From: an uncultured Oscillospiraceae bacterium
Lineage (GTDB): Bacteria; Bacillota; Clostridia; Oscillospirales; Ruminococcaceae
Length of the DNA: 64,000 nt
Assembly (NCBI GenBank): GCA_910578255.1
Contig: CAJTQM010000004.1
Span: forward strand, 22,508 to 86,507
Direction of reading: 5' to 3'
In this document: positions 25,468 to 34,255 of the stretch, piece after piece
How positions within the stretch are numbered: position 1 is the stretch's first letter
Layout of the letters: every line of letters starts with the position of its first letter
The notes under the pieces: model-generated
Databases searched by the model: none
The model's input: the letters and a program-made list of their open reading frames with translations, nothing else
What the model was told of the DNA's origin: nothing
Position numbers and translations under genes: made by a program

Positions 25468-26194
25468 GGTGATTAAGCCGGTTCATCTGGTCACCTCTGA
25501 CGAAGTGGTACAGATCCCGGACGCACCGCTTCTGCTGGAAAATCAGGAAGAAGAGGAAATCTCCGAATCGAATGAAAAACAGCTGGTCACTGAAGAACAA
25601 ATCAGGCATACAATAGAAAAGAACGCTTTGGAAAAAGCGAACGAGATGTCCCACAAGATTTTGCAAAGCGCTCGGCTGGAGCGGGAAACGCTGATTGCCC
25701 AGGCGCAGGAAGACGCCAAGCGAATCCGAATAGAGGCCCAGCAGTCCGCCTATCAAAAGGTCTTGGAGGAAAAGCACCAGCAGATAGACGAATGCATTTC
25801 CAGGGTGAATCTTTTGCTGGAGGATCTGCAAAAACAGCAGCAGAGCTTTTTGCAGCAGTATGAAGACGGACTGTTTTCTCTGGCCTTGGAAATTGCGGAA
25901 AAGGTGGTCAGAACATCGATTCCTCAGCATGAGGAGCTAATGGTCCCCTTGGTGCGCGAAGCGGTTTCCGCCGTAAAAAACGCCGATTGGATTGGGGTGG
26001 AAATCTCGGATCAGCTGCCCAAGCTGGTAGAAGCGCTGAAGCAGGAATTTGCCGCCTGGAAGTCCATCCAGGTATCCGCAGCCGAATTACCGGTGGATGG
26101 GTGCCTTGTGAATACGCCGGATGGCGTGGTGGACGCTTCCGCTTCGGTTCAGTTGGAAAATCTGAAGGTTTTATTCGAAAAATCCATGGGTTAA
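25454..26194 (+). CDS. fliH: Flagellar export apparatus protein FliH
   Basis: FliH holds and regulates the FliI ATPase. The 246-residue protein has an acidic N-terminal part, a long helical and Gln-rich middle (RIEAQQSAYQKVLEEKHQQI) and the V-type ATPase E-like C-terminal region (SLALEIAEKVVRTSIPQHEE; LPVDGCLVNTPDGVVDASAS). Several starts are possible; ATG 25454 has AGGAGG 5 bases ahead and overlaps the end of fliG by 14 bp. Followed by fliI as usual. Confidence 0.92.
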   Translation: MSLSKVIKPVHLVTSDEVVQIPDAPLLLENQEEEEISESNEKQLVTEEQIRHTIEKNALEKANEMSHKILQSARLERETLIAQAQEDAKRIRIEAQQSAYQKVLEEKHQQIDECISRVNLLLEDLQKQQQSFLQQYEDGLFSLALEIAEKVVRTSIPQHEELMVPLVREAVSAVKNADWIGVEISDQLPKLVEALKQEFAAWKSIQVSAAELPVDGCLVNTPDGVVDASASVQLENLKVLFEKSMG

Positions 26195-26215
26195 CGGTAT
26201 AGGAGGGAGCAAAGC

Positions 26216-27541
26216 TTGACAAGAAATCAACCTGTTTTGGATCTGTCCGCATACAGGCAGCTGATCCGGCTGAGCGACCTTTATACATACAAAGGCAAAA
26301 TCAACAAAATCATGGGGCTGACGGTAGAAGCGACCGGGTTGATCTGCAATATCGGCGATATCTGCAAAATTCAGGTCAACGAAAACCAGACCATTTTGGG
26401 AGAGGTCGTGGGCTTAAAGGAAAATATCGTTCAGCTGATGCCTTATCAGGAAATTGACGGAATCGGGTCGGATAGCATTGTGGTCAACACCGGTGACAAG
26501 CTGGAAATCGGCGTCTGCGACGCCATGACCGGCCGGGCGATCGACGCGCTGGGCAATCCCATCGACGGCGGTCCTCCTATCGAGGCGACCGATTGGTATC
26601 CTATTAACGGCACCCACTCCAACCCGATGAACCGTCCGCCGATTTCGGAAGTAATGGAATTGGGTGTCAAGGCGATCGACGGCCTTTTGACGATGGGAAA
26701 AGGGCAGAGAATGGGCATTTTCGCCGGAAGCGGCGTGGGAAAAAGTACGCTGATGGGCATGATCGCCCGCAATGTCAAGGCGGATATCAACGTTATTGCC
26801 CTGGTGGGCGAGCGTGGCCGTGAGGTTGTGGAGTTTATCAACCGGGATTTGGGTCCCGAGGGCATGAGCCGAACGGTTTTGGTCATCGCAACGTCGGATC
26901 AGCCGGCTATGATGCGTTCAAAATGCTCGCTGACTGCCACCGCTATTGCGGAATACTTCCGGGACCAGGGCAAGGATGTCCTGCTGATGATGGATTCTCT
27001 CACCCGTTTTTGCATGGCTCAGCGGGAAATTGGCCTGTCCACCGGCGAGCCGCCGGTTGCCCGAGGATACACCCCTTCCATTTATACGGTGCTGCCAAAG
27101 CTTTTGGAGCGGTCGGGGAATTTTGAGAGAGGTTCCATTACCGGGATTTACACGGTTCTGGTGGAAGGCGACGACACCAACGAGCCGATTTCCGATACGG
27201 TCCGAGGCATTGTAGACGGTCACATCGTTCTTTCCCGAAAGGTGGCGATGCGCAACCATTATCCTGCCATTGATATTCTGCCCAGCATCAGCCGTTTGAT
27301 GAGCAGCATCGTGGCGCCGGAGCATCAGCGGGCAGCGGGAAAAATCCGGCAGATGATGTCGGTTTACCAGGAAAATACCGACTTGCTTTCCATCGGCGCT
27401 TATAAAAGTGGAAGTAACCCGGAACTGGATGAGGCGATTCGCCATATGGACGCCATTAACGGACTTTTGCAGCAGTCGGTGGGAAAGAAAGAAGCGTTTC
27501 AAGATACCGTTACGCAGATGGAAGAGATTGTGGAGAGTTAA
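26216..27541 (+). CDS. fliI: Flagellum-specific ATPase FliI
   Basis: FliI energises substrate entry into the export gate. It is an F1-beta-like ATPase with Walker A at residues 171-177 (GSGVGKS), Walker B in DVLLMMDSLTRFCMAQREIG, and the family segments GRAIDALGNPIDGG and GERGREVVEFINRDLG. The 441-residue length is standard. Initiation is at TTG 26216 with AGGAGGG ahead. Confidence 0.97.
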   Translation: MTRNQPVLDLSAYRQLIRLSDLYTYKGKINKIMGLTVEATGLICNIGDICKIQVNENQTILGEVVGLKENIVQLMPYQEIDGIGSDSIVVNTGDKLEIGVCDAMTGRAIDALGNPIDGGPPIEATDWYPINGTHSNPMNRPPISEVMELGVKAIDGLLTMGKGQRMGIFAGSGVGKSTLMGMIARNVKADINVIALVGERGREVVEFINRDLGPEGMSRTVLVIATSDQPAMMRSKCSLTATAIAEYFRDQGKDVLLMMDSLTRFCMAQREIGLSTGEPPVARGYTPSIYTVLPKLLERSGNFERGSITGIYTVLVEGDDTNEPISDTVRGIVDGHIVLSRKVAMRNHYPAIDILPSISRLMSSIVAPEHQRAAGKIRQMMSVYQENTDLLSIGAYKSGSNPELDEAIRHMDAINGLLQQSVGKKEAFQDTVTQMEEIVES

Positions 27542-27554
27542 TTAGGAGACTTTT

Positions 27555-28004
27555 ATGAAAAAATTTCAGTTTTCTTTAAGCCATATGCGGGAATATAAGG
27601 ATCGAATTCTGGATGAGGAGCTGGGGGTCCTCCAGCGCTTAAAAGGAGAGCGGGACCAAATCCAGCAGAAAATTGACAATTTGAATAGAGAGTTTCAGTC
27701 CATCTCTTTGCAGATGCTGAAGGCCCAGGAAAAGGGCAGCACCATTATGGAGGTGCGGGGCTACAACGTGCAGCTGACCAATATCCGTATGCAGCTGCAG
27801 GATTTAGAAAGCGCTTTGCAGCGCGCGGCGAAGAAGGTATTTGCCCAAACGCAGGTGGTAGTGGCTGCGAATCAGGAGGTTTCCAAGCTGGATAAGCTGC
27901 AGGACAGACAGTACGAGGCTTACCGCCAGCATATGCAAAAGGAAGAAGAGCTGCGAATTGAGGAGCTCGTCACATTAGGCCTCAGCCGGCAGAATGTCGG
28001 ATGA
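27555..28004 (+). CDS. fliJ: Flagellar export protein FliJ
   Basis: FliJ is the coiled-coil stalk of the export ATPase. The 149-residue product starts KKFQFSLSHMREYKDRILDE, as in the family, and is nearly all amphipathic helix, with a second long helix around SALQRAAKKVFAQTQVVVAA. Position between fliI and fliK is canonical. TAGGAG ribosome site. Confidence 0.92.
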   Translation: MKKFQFSLSHMREYKDRILDEELGVLQRLKGERDQIQQKIDNLNREFQSISLQMLKAQEKGSTIMEVRGYNVQLTNIRMQLQDLESALQRAAKKVFAQTQVVVAANQEVSKLDKLQDRQYEAYRQHMQKEEELRIEELVTLGLSRQNVG

Positions 28005-28041
28005 GATAGATATTTTACCCATTGAAAGGAGGTGAGAAAGA

Positions 28042-29112
28042 ATGGAACAGATAGCAGCTGTACAGACAGCAGCCCCACAGGTAAGCCTGAGAAGCATTCT
28101 GGGCATGGCTGCCGGGCAGCAAGCGCAGGGCGACGCCTTTGCGATGATCTTTCAGCAGCTGATGGGTCAAGAGGACGGATTCGGTTCACTGCTTTCCCAG
28201 TTGGCGGGCGTTCAGCAGGATGACCAGGAAAAAGCCAATGAATTGGGTATGCAGATGATGGCGGAGATGCTTTATGCCAATCCGGACATTCAGAACCTTC
28301 TGCCGCTGATGCAGCAGGTGATGCAGCCGGAGGAAAGTGTACAGAGCGTTGGCCAGGGAATTCGAAATAGTGTGGCGGCGCTTCAGAATCCTGTTGTCCA
28401 GCCCGAGGAAAAGGAATCTGAGCAGCCGGTGGAAAAAGCGGAGGCAAAGGATTTTTATACGGTACTTCAGGATAGCTGGAAGGAGCGGCAGCCTTCCTTC
28501 GGCATCCGGCTGGAAGGGGATACGCTCCGGCAGGCCAGACAGCTGTTGGCCCAAAAGCCGAAGGAGACAGTCCAAGCGCAGGATGTGGAAAGTCTGCAGG
28601 CCGATGTTGACGCCAGGCGTTTTTTAAGCGTTGAAAGCGTTGCGCCCCAAAAGCTGGCCGAGCTTACGGATGTGCAGGAGATTGCCGATCAGCTGAAAAC
28701 CGGGATTGCGGAAAATATTTCCCAGGGCAAAAACGAGTTTATTGTCCGGCTGAAGCCGGAGGGCTTAGGCGAGGTAGTGGTCAAGCTTTCGGAAAACAAG
28801 GAAAAGATTGCGCTGAGCATCTTTACTTCCAGCGAGCAGACGGCGAAATGGATTACCGACGAGGTTTTGAGCCTGCAGAACGCTTTGCGTCCCCTGCATG
28901 CTGAGGTACAGCAGGTAACGGTTACGCCGGATGGACGGGTCGCCGAATATGCTGCGCAGAATTCGATGAACGATCAGAGCCAGCAGTTTGCGGGCCAGCA
29001 GTTCGCCGAGCAGTGGCAGCAGAGTTTCCGCTCTCAGATGCAGGAAAGCGGCGATTTTGGAAGCGTTGTCGAGCAGATTTTGCCGGATGACGGGCTTGAC
29101 ACCTATATCTAA
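28042..29112 (+). CDS. fliK: Flagellar hook-length control protein FliK
   Basis: FliK measures the hook and switches export specificity. The 356-residue protein has a low-conservation, Gln-rich N-terminal half and the conserved C-terminal hook-length domain: GKNEFIVRLKPEGLGEVVVK, then LSENKEKIALSIFTSSEQTA and LRPLHAEVQQVTV. The end is Gln-rich (SQQFAGQQFAEQWQQSF). AAAGGAGGTGAG precedes ATG 28042. Followed by flgD, as expected. Confidence 0.93.
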   Translation: MEQIAAVQTAAPQVSLRSILGMAAGQQAQGDAFAMIFQQLMGQEDGFGSLLSQLAGVQQDDQEKANELGMQMMAEMLYANPDIQNLLPLMQQVMQPEESVQSVGQGIRNSVAALQNPVVQPEEKESEQPVEKAEAKDFYTVLQDSWKERQPSFGIRLEGDTLRQARQLLAQKPKETVQAQDVESLQADVDARRFLSVESVAPQKLAELTDVQEIADQLKTGIAENISQGKNEFIVRLKPEGLGEVVVKLSENKEKIALSIFTSSEQTAKWITDEVLSLQNALRPLHAEVQQVTVTPDGRVAEYAAQNSMNDQSQQFAGQQFAEQWQQSFRSQMQESGDFGSVVEQILPDDGLDTYI

Positions 29113-29127
29113 GAAAGGAGGAAACAT

Positions 29128-29901
29128 ATGGCGGTTGGAGGAGTCAGCGGCAGCAGCAATAATTACAGCTACCGTGACCAGTTTATGGACAAATTGACCG
29201 GCGAAGAGGTAGAAGGCAGCGAAGAGACCAAAAAGGAAGTCTGGAATGCGGTTTTTACCGACGAAAAGAGCAATAACATCTCGGTAAATGACTTTTTGAC
29301 CCTGATGGTGGCGCAGCTTAAGAACCAGGATTTTATGAATCCCGTGGACGATACCCAGTACGTTACCCAGCTGGCTCAGTTTGCAACCATGCAGCAGATG
29401 CAGGATATGGCCACCTATATGAAGACAAATTACGTGATGTCGTTGGTTGGCAAAAACGTGACGGCGGCGAAATTCAGCGTTTCCGGAGAACTTCAAAAAG
29501 AGGTTGGCGCGGTACAAAAGGTTTCTTTGGTGGATAACGAGTATTCGATCTATGTAAACGGCACAAAGTTTTCCTTAGAGCAGATCATGGAGATCAACGG
29601 TACAGCTTCCTCTTCCGGTTCCGGCGATAAGAACCCGGGCGCCAGTGACCCAGCCAAGGTGGAGTACATGCAGTCCTTGATGGGCAAAGAGGTTACGGTG
29701 CGGCAGCGGGACGATAAGGGCGAGCCGACCAGCAAGTACACAGGCGTTGTGGAAAGATATTCGACCGAAGACGGAAAATACCGTATCCGCGTGGATGGAA
29801 CCTGGTACCCGCTGGAGGATGTGTTGGAAGTGGGCGATTACGTAGAAGAGGAGCTTCCCGACGAGGATGAAAGCGACAAAGAGCCTGCTTTTATCTGGTA
29901 A
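29128..29901 (+). CDS. flgD: Flagellar hook assembly protein FlgD
   Basis: FlgD caps the growing hook. The N-terminal signature is clear (NDFLTLMVAQLKNQDFMNPV, then DDTQYVTQLAQFATMQQMQD). The 257-residue protein carries two small beta modules later (MSLVGKNVTAAKF and MQSLMGKEVTVRQRDDKGEP), a duplication-like arrangement, and an acidic end (EEELPDEDESDKEPAF). AAAGGAGG site before ATG 29128. Confidence 0.94.
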   Translation: MAVGGVSGSSNNYSYRDQFMDKLTGEEVEGSEETKKEVWNAVFTDEKSNNISVNDFLTLMVAQLKNQDFMNPVDDTQYVTQLAQFATMQQMQDMATYMKTNYVMSLVGKNVTAAKFSVSGELQKEVGAVQKVSLVDNEYSIYVNGTKFSLEQIMEINGTASSSGSGDKNPGASDPAKVEYMQSLMGKEVTVRQRDDKGEPTSKYTGVVERYSTEDGKYRIRVDGTWYPLEDVLEVGDYVEEELPDEDESDKEPAFIW

Positions 29902-29968
29902 AAGATCGTTCGGGGAAGTGGGCAGGGACGCCCAGGAAAACGGATGAAAACACAAAAGGAGTGAGGTT

Positions 29969-30361
29969 ATGGAAGATCTGTTGGTACGCAGCAGATTGAA
30001 TATTGCCGTAACCACAGGAATCCCGATAGCGCCTGCGGCCCAACCAAAGGGACGGGCAAAAGAGGCGGTTTCCTTCCAGCAGGTTCTGGAACGGACGGCG
30101 CAGACGCAGGACATTTCGTTTTCCAAGCATGCGGCCCAGCGGGTTGCAACGCGGGAGATTCAATTGACCCAGGCGGGCTTGGAAAAACTAAACGAGGGCT
30201 TAAAAATCGCGTGGGACAAGGGAATGGACGATGCGCTGATTTTGGTAGACGGCTCGGCGTTTATCGTGAACGCGAAAAACGGACGGGTGATTACCGCGCT
30301 CGACGGTCGGGAAACAGATGGAAAAGCAATTACAAACATTAGTGGGGCCGTAATTTTTTGA
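29969..30361 (+). CDS. Flagellar operon protein, TIGR02530 type
   Basis: A 130-residue protein between flgD and flgE with the features of the TIGR02530 family: a Q-(V)-LE stretch, FSKHAAQRVATREIQLTQAG, then LEKLNEGLKIAWDKGMDDAL and NGRVITALDG. The family is nearly always found at this place in Gram-positive flagellar operons; its function is not settled. AAAAGGAGTGAGG precedes ATG 29969. Confidence 0.88.
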   Translation: MEDLLVRSRLNIAVTTGIPIAPAAQPKGRAKEAVSFQQVLERTAQTQDISFSKHAAQRVATREIQLTQAGLEKLNEGLKIAWDKGMDDALILVDGSAFIVNAKNGRVITALDGRETDGKAITNISGAVIF

Positions 30362-30363
30362 CT

Positions 30364-30446
30364 GGACCGAAAAGGAGGTCAACAGGCTTTGAATGATGGA
30401 TAAGCCTGTACGGTCCCGGAAGGGAGCATTTTTAGAAAATGGTTAG
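30364..30446 (+). promoter_or_regulatory. Structured flgE leader with a tiny overlapping reading frame
   Basis: GGACCG (30364-30369) can pair with CGGTCC (30411-30416), enclosing an ACAGGCTT/AAGCCTGT hairpin (30382-30409) whose loop holds GGA. A competing hairpin TCCC-GGAA-GGGA (30414-30425) places another GGA in its loop at the flgE ribosome site. A strong AAAGGAGG (30371-30378) precedes a 17-codon frame (ATG 30393 to TAG 30446) that overlaps the flgE start. Expression of that frame is unproven. Confidence 0.45.
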
Positions 30447-32100
30447 ATCAATGTATTCTGGCGTAGCCGGCATGAAATCCAATCAGAGCAGAATGGACGT
30501 TATCGGTAACAATATCGCGAACTCGAGCACCTACGGCTTTAAATCCAGCCGCGCTACCTTTCGCGACGTGTATTACCAGCAGATCCGTGGCGCTTCTGCC
30601 GGTACGGCAACCCGCGGCGGTATTAACCCGTCGATGATCGGTTACGGCTCGCAGCTGGCCAGTGTCGATCTGATGATGGGCCAGTCCTCCATGACCTCTA
30701 CCGGAAATCCGCTGGATGTGTGCATTACCGGCGAAGGCTTTTTCCAGGTTATGGACCCGGACGGCAATGTCTACTACACCAAAGCCGGTATGCTGGATAT
30801 CGACCCTGCCACCGGTGCACTGGTCGATTCCAACGGTAACTTTGTGCTGGGTACCAGCGCCACCAACGGCAAGCTGGACAGCATCGACCCCGGTAGCAAC
30901 AAAATTATTATCACGGTGGATCCGGTTCAGGCCAGCGTGGCAGAAGTACAGCAGGAGATCAGCGGCAAACTGCTGACCATTTCCTCTACCAACCAGAACA
31001 AGGCGGCCAATGTGGGCTTCACCTTTACCAAAGCCACCGATATGCCCGATGGGCAGAAGGTTCTGGCCATTACCGACAGCACCAGTTCGGTGATCAACAT
31101 TAAATTAAACGCCAACGCAACCTTCTCCAGCATGAGCGAACTGCAGGAGGAGATCAATAAGGCGATTACCGATTCCTACGGCGGCCCGCATCCGGGCGGC
31201 GATTTTGTCTTCACTCTGGAGCCGGACCCCTTTGAGAACGGAACCGTTTCTCTGACCGGCGCGCAGATTGTCGAAACCTCCAGCGCCGCGTACGACGGCG
31301 GCAGTCTGGAAATGGATCCGGCGCTCCCCAACGGCATCTTCTTGGAGGGTTTTAAGGTGGCGGGCACCGGATTGATGTTCTCCGGCGAAGGCGAAACCAA
31401 GGTGAAGGTGGAAAAACAGGCGGCGGATGATACGACCACGCCTCCGACTCCGGAAGGGTATGTGGTTACACTGACCACCGATACCACCGAGTATACCGGC
31501 TTTATCAGCCAGGAGCGGGCGGAAACCTCCTCCGGCGGCAATACGGTTATGCTCCAGGGCGGCACTGGTACCGCCAACGACACCATCACCCTGTCCTACC
31601 CCAACGCAACCAAGATTGACGCAGCCGTTGCCGCCGGCGAGGCGGTCATCGGCGAGGCGACCGCCAGCAAGCCCACCCAGAATCTGGGCTTGGGCAAATC
31701 CACCTTTACCCTGACCGGCGGTACAGAATTCACCGAGCAGGGCATCGGCAATCTGACCGGTATTTCCATCGGCGCTGACGGTACCATAGTAGGTACCTCC
31801 GCTGCCGGATTGCAGACTCTGGGCCGCATCGACCTTGCTACCTTTGGCAACGCCGCGGGCCTGATGCAGTCGGGCAATACCTACTTTACCGAGACGGCCA
31901 ACTCCGGCCCGGCTAAGCTGGCCATCGCCGGCGAGGACGGAACCGGTAAAATCAAAAACAGCAGCTTGGAAATGTCCAACGTGGATCTGGCGCAGGAATT
32001 CTCGGATATGATCGTAACCCAGAGAGGATTCCAGGCTTGCTCCCGCCTGATCACCGTTTCCGACACCATGCTGGAGGAACTTATTAACCTGAAACGATAA
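30439..32100 (+). CDS. flgE: Flagellar hook protein FlgE
   Basis: FlgE builds the hook. The N-terminus MVRSMYSGVAGMKSNQSRMD and VIGNNIANSSTYGFKSSRAT is diagnostic, and the C-terminal helix MSNVDLAQEFSDMIVTQRGF, then QACSRLITVSDTMLEELINL, is typical. At 553 residues it is larger than many (about 260-450), with additional outer domains rich in Thr and Gly between residues 160 and 480. The ribosome site GGGAG is 12 bases before ATG, rather far, and lies inside a potential hairpin. A large hairpin follows the stop. Confidence 0.96.
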   Translation: MVRSMYSGVAGMKSNQSRMDVIGNNIANSSTYGFKSSRATFRDVYYQQIRGASAGTATRGGINPSMIGYGSQLASVDLMMGQSSMTSTGNPLDVCITGEGFFQVMDPDGNVYYTKAGMLDIDPATGALVDSNGNFVLGTSATNGKLDSIDPGSNKIIITVDPVQASVAEVQQEISGKLLTISSTNQNKAANVGFTFTKATDMPDGQKVLAITDSTSSVINIKLNANATFSSMSELQEEINKAITDSYGGPHPGGDFVFTLEPDPFENGTVSLTGAQIVETSSAAYDGGSLEMDPALPNGIFLEGFKVAGTGLMFSGEGETKVKVEKQAADDTTTPPTPEGYVVTLTTDTTEYTGFISQERAETSSGGNTVMLQGGTGTANDTITLSYPNATKIDAAVAAGEAVIGEATASKPTQNLGLGKSTFTLTGGTEFTEQGIGNLTGISIGADGTIVGTSAAGLQTLGRIDLATFGNAAGLMQSGNTYFTETANSGPAKLAIAGEDGTGKIKNSSLEMSNVDLAQEFSDMIVTQRGFQACSRLITVSDTMLEELINLKR

Positions 32101-32109
32101 GCCTATATG

Positions 32110-32179
32110 CTGGCAGCGATTCCGGTCGCTGCCAGAGGAATGCCGAAATCCTTTAGGGATTCCGGCATTCCTCTGGCAG
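32110..32179 (+). promoter_or_regulatory. Mutually exclusive hairpins between flgE and flbD
   Basis: Hairpin A pairs 32110-32118 with 32127-32135 (9 bp). Hairpin B pairs 32129-32145 with 32163-32179 (17 bp, perfect) plus an inner AATCC/GGATT. They share 32129-32135, so only one forms at a time. No T run follows, so this is unlikely to be a simple terminator; a processing or mRNA-stability element is more likely. Confidence 0.7.
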
Positions 32180-32205
32180 GAATCCTAGAAGAAAAGAGGT
32201 TTTGT

Positions 32206-32424
32206 ATGATCATTTTAAACAACTTGAAGGGTGAGATATTCGCGCTCAACTGCAATTTGATTGAAACGATTTCAGAAAGCCCTGATACAATTATCTTGCT
32301 GACAAATGGAAAAATTCACATTGTGAAAGAATCGATGCAGGAGGTTATCAACAAGACAATTGAATACCACCGGCAGATTTTCGAGGAGAATATCTTAGAT
32401 AGAATAAAGGCAAAGGATGAATAA
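32206..32424 (+). CDS. flbD: Flagellar protein FlbD
   Basis: A 72-residue FlbD-family protein of unknown biochemical role, regularly found after flgE. The start MIILNNLKGEIFALNCNLIE and the DTIILLTNGKIHIVKES core match the family (in Bacillus, YlzI/SwrD, which supports motor torque). ATG 32206 with an AAAGAGG site is chosen; an upstream in-frame ATG falls in the hairpin region. The stop is 2 bases before motA, whose ribosome site is inside flbD. Confidence 0.9.
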   Translation: MIILNNLKGEIFALNCNLIETISESPDTIILLTNGKIHIVKESMQEVINKTIEYHRQIFEENILDRIKAKDE

Positions 32425-32426
32425 CA

Positions 32427-33248
32427 ATGGATATAATGTCGATATTGGGCCTGGTTGTTGTCATCGGTACCATTCTGTTTGGTATTTTGTTCGACAGCGA
32501 AGCTGGTTTTGTTTTTGACAACCTGGGGAATTTCTTTGACCCCGCCAGTATTGCAGTTGTATTGGGCGGCGTTATCGCGGCCTTGATGATTTCCTTCCCG
32601 CTAAAAAACTTCACAAAGATCGGGAAGCATCTGAAGATTGTGCTGTTTCCCACAAAATATAACCCGAAAGAATACATCGCGCAGATTGTGGATCTGGCGA
32701 AGGAAGCGCGCATCAACGGCCTGCTTTCTTTGGAAAGCAAGCTGGAAGAGACAAAGGACCCGTTCTTAAAAAACAGCATGATGCTGGTGGTGGACGCGGT
32801 CGAGCCGGAAAAGGTCAAGCAGCTTTTGGAAAAAGAGTTGGATTATTTGGACGAGCGTCATGCGCAGGACCGGGCGTTTTATGATAAGGCCGCTGCGTAT
32901 GGTCCGGCTTTCGGTATGATCGGTACCTTGATGGGCCTTATTAACCTGATGAAAAAATTGAGCGACCCTGACGCGATCCCGCCGGCCATGGCGCTGGCAC
33001 TGGTTACCACCTTCTACGGATCGATTTTGGCCAACTGTATTTTCACCCCGATTTCCAACAAGCTGAAGATCCGGCATGAAGAGGAATATCTGTGTAAGCT
33101 AATCGTTGCCGAAGGAGTCGAATCCATCCAGGCGGGCGACAACCCGACCTTTATCGAGGAAAAACTCACCCAGCTGATCCCGGGCTATTTGATGAAGAAG
33201 GGCCTGCCGGGCGGCAAGAAGTCCGAGGGAGAAGACGCCGGGAAATAA
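32427..33248 (+). CDS. motA: Flagellar motor stator protein MotA
   Basis: MotA forms the pentameric ring of the ion-driven stator. The 273-residue protein has four membrane helices (about 4-20, 34-52, 150-170 and 185-205) and a cytoplasmic loop with the charged and GLL/DPFL segments that meet FliG. AAYGPAFGMIGTLMGLINLM is the conserved MotA/ExbB region. It lies within the main operon at the position where Bacillus has fliL. A soluble protein similar to its cytoplasmic loop is encoded at 14750-15202. Confidence 0.96.
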   Translation: MDIMSILGLVVVIGTILFGILFDSEAGFVFDNLGNFFDPASIAVVLGGVIAALMISFPLKNFTKIGKHLKIVLFPTKYNPKEYIAQIVDLAKEARINGLLSLESKLEETKDPFLKNSMMLVVDAVEPEKVKQLLEKELDYLDERHAQDRAFYDKAAAYGPAFGMIGTLMGLINLMKKLSDPDAIPPAMALALVTTFYGSILANCIFTPISNKLKIRHEEEYLCKLIVAEGVESIQAGDNPTFIEEKLTQLIPGYLMKKGLPGGKKSEGEDAGK

Positions 33249-33275
33249 CCGCCGGCAGAAAGGAGAGAAACAGCA

Positions 33276-34232
33276 ATGAGAAAACGGCCGCAGGAAGAAG
33301 GCGGCGGCGATTCGTGGATGAATACATATTCAGACATGGTCACCCTTCTGCTTTGCTTTTTTGTACTTTTGCTCAGCTTTTCCGAGGTTAACGCGGAAAA
33401 ATGGGAGCAGTTTGTCAAAGCCTTTATGCATCCTGGAAACGACACGGCGCAGATTGTTGTTATCGATCCCAACCAGGTGCAGCCGGGAGACGGGCCAATC
33501 CCCAACGATAATGCCGGGCAGCCTCCGGATGGAATGACCCAGTTGCCGGAAAATTCCACTCTGCCAGAAGATTTTGACGATCTGTTCCTCTATCTTCAGT
33601 CTTATATTGAAGAAAACAATTTAGGCGGTTCGGTAGAGGTGAGCACCGACGGCGAAAATGTCGTCTACATCCGTTTTCAGAACAAGCTTTTCTTTAGTCC
33701 GGATAAATATAACCTTCTTCCCTCCGCCATCGAAATACTGGGCTTTGTGGGAGACTGCCTGCACAATGTAGAGGATCAGATTTATATTATCAGCATCAAC
33801 GGCCATACGGCCGACGTTGAGCAGGAAGATTACGCGGTTTCTGACTGGATGCTTTCCAGCGAACGGGCAAGCAACGTGGCAATTTATCTTGAAGAACAAA
33901 AGCAGATCACGCCGCAGAAACTCAGGCCCATGGGATACGGAAAGAATTATCCGGTTGCCTCTAACGACACGCCGGAAGGGCGCGAGCAGAACCGGCGGGT
34001 AGATATCACGATTATCCGGGATGCGGGAGACGGTATGAACGATTCGATGAACGACGAATTGGCCAGCCTGTTCGACCCTGCCCAGTTCCCCAAATCCGGC
34101 GGCGCACTAGAGGCTCTTTCGCCGGATACGCCACCGGAAACCCAGCCGGATACACCACCAGAGGTTTCGCCAGAAACGCCAGAAACGCCGCAGGAGCCCC
34201 CGGTTTCTCCAGACAATACTGGAAATTCATAA
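33276..34232 (+). CDS. motB: Flagellar motor stator protein MotB
   Basis: MotB pairs with MotA and anchors the stator to peptidoglycan. The single N-terminal membrane helix carries the ion-binding aspartate (Asp20 in TYSDMVTLLLCFFVLLLSFS). An OmpA-like domain spans about 150-250 (INGHTADVEQEDYAVSDWML; NRRVDITIIRD). The C-terminal tail is unusual: about 45 residues rich in Pro, Glu and Thr (PDTPPETQPDTPPEVSPETP), possibly a wall-spanning or interaction tail. 318 residues. AAAGGAG site. Confidence 0.95.
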   Translation: MRKRPQEEGGGDSWMNTYSDMVTLLLCFFVLLLSFSEVNAEKWEQFVKAFMHPGNDTAQIVVIDPNQVQPGDGPIPNDNAGQPPDGMTQLPENSTLPEDFDDLFLYLQSYIEENNLGGSVEVSTDGENVVYIRFQNKLFFSPDKYNLLPSAIEILGFVGDCLHNVEDQIYIISINGHTADVEQEDYAVSDWMLSSERASNVAIYLEEQKQITPQKLRPMGYGKNYPVASNDTPEGREQNRRVDITIIRDAGDGMNDSMNDELASLFDPAQFPKSGGALEALSPDTPPETQPDTPPEVSPETPETPQEPPVSPDNTGNS

Positions 34233-34255
34233 GCTAAGATCAAAGGAGGGAGGAT

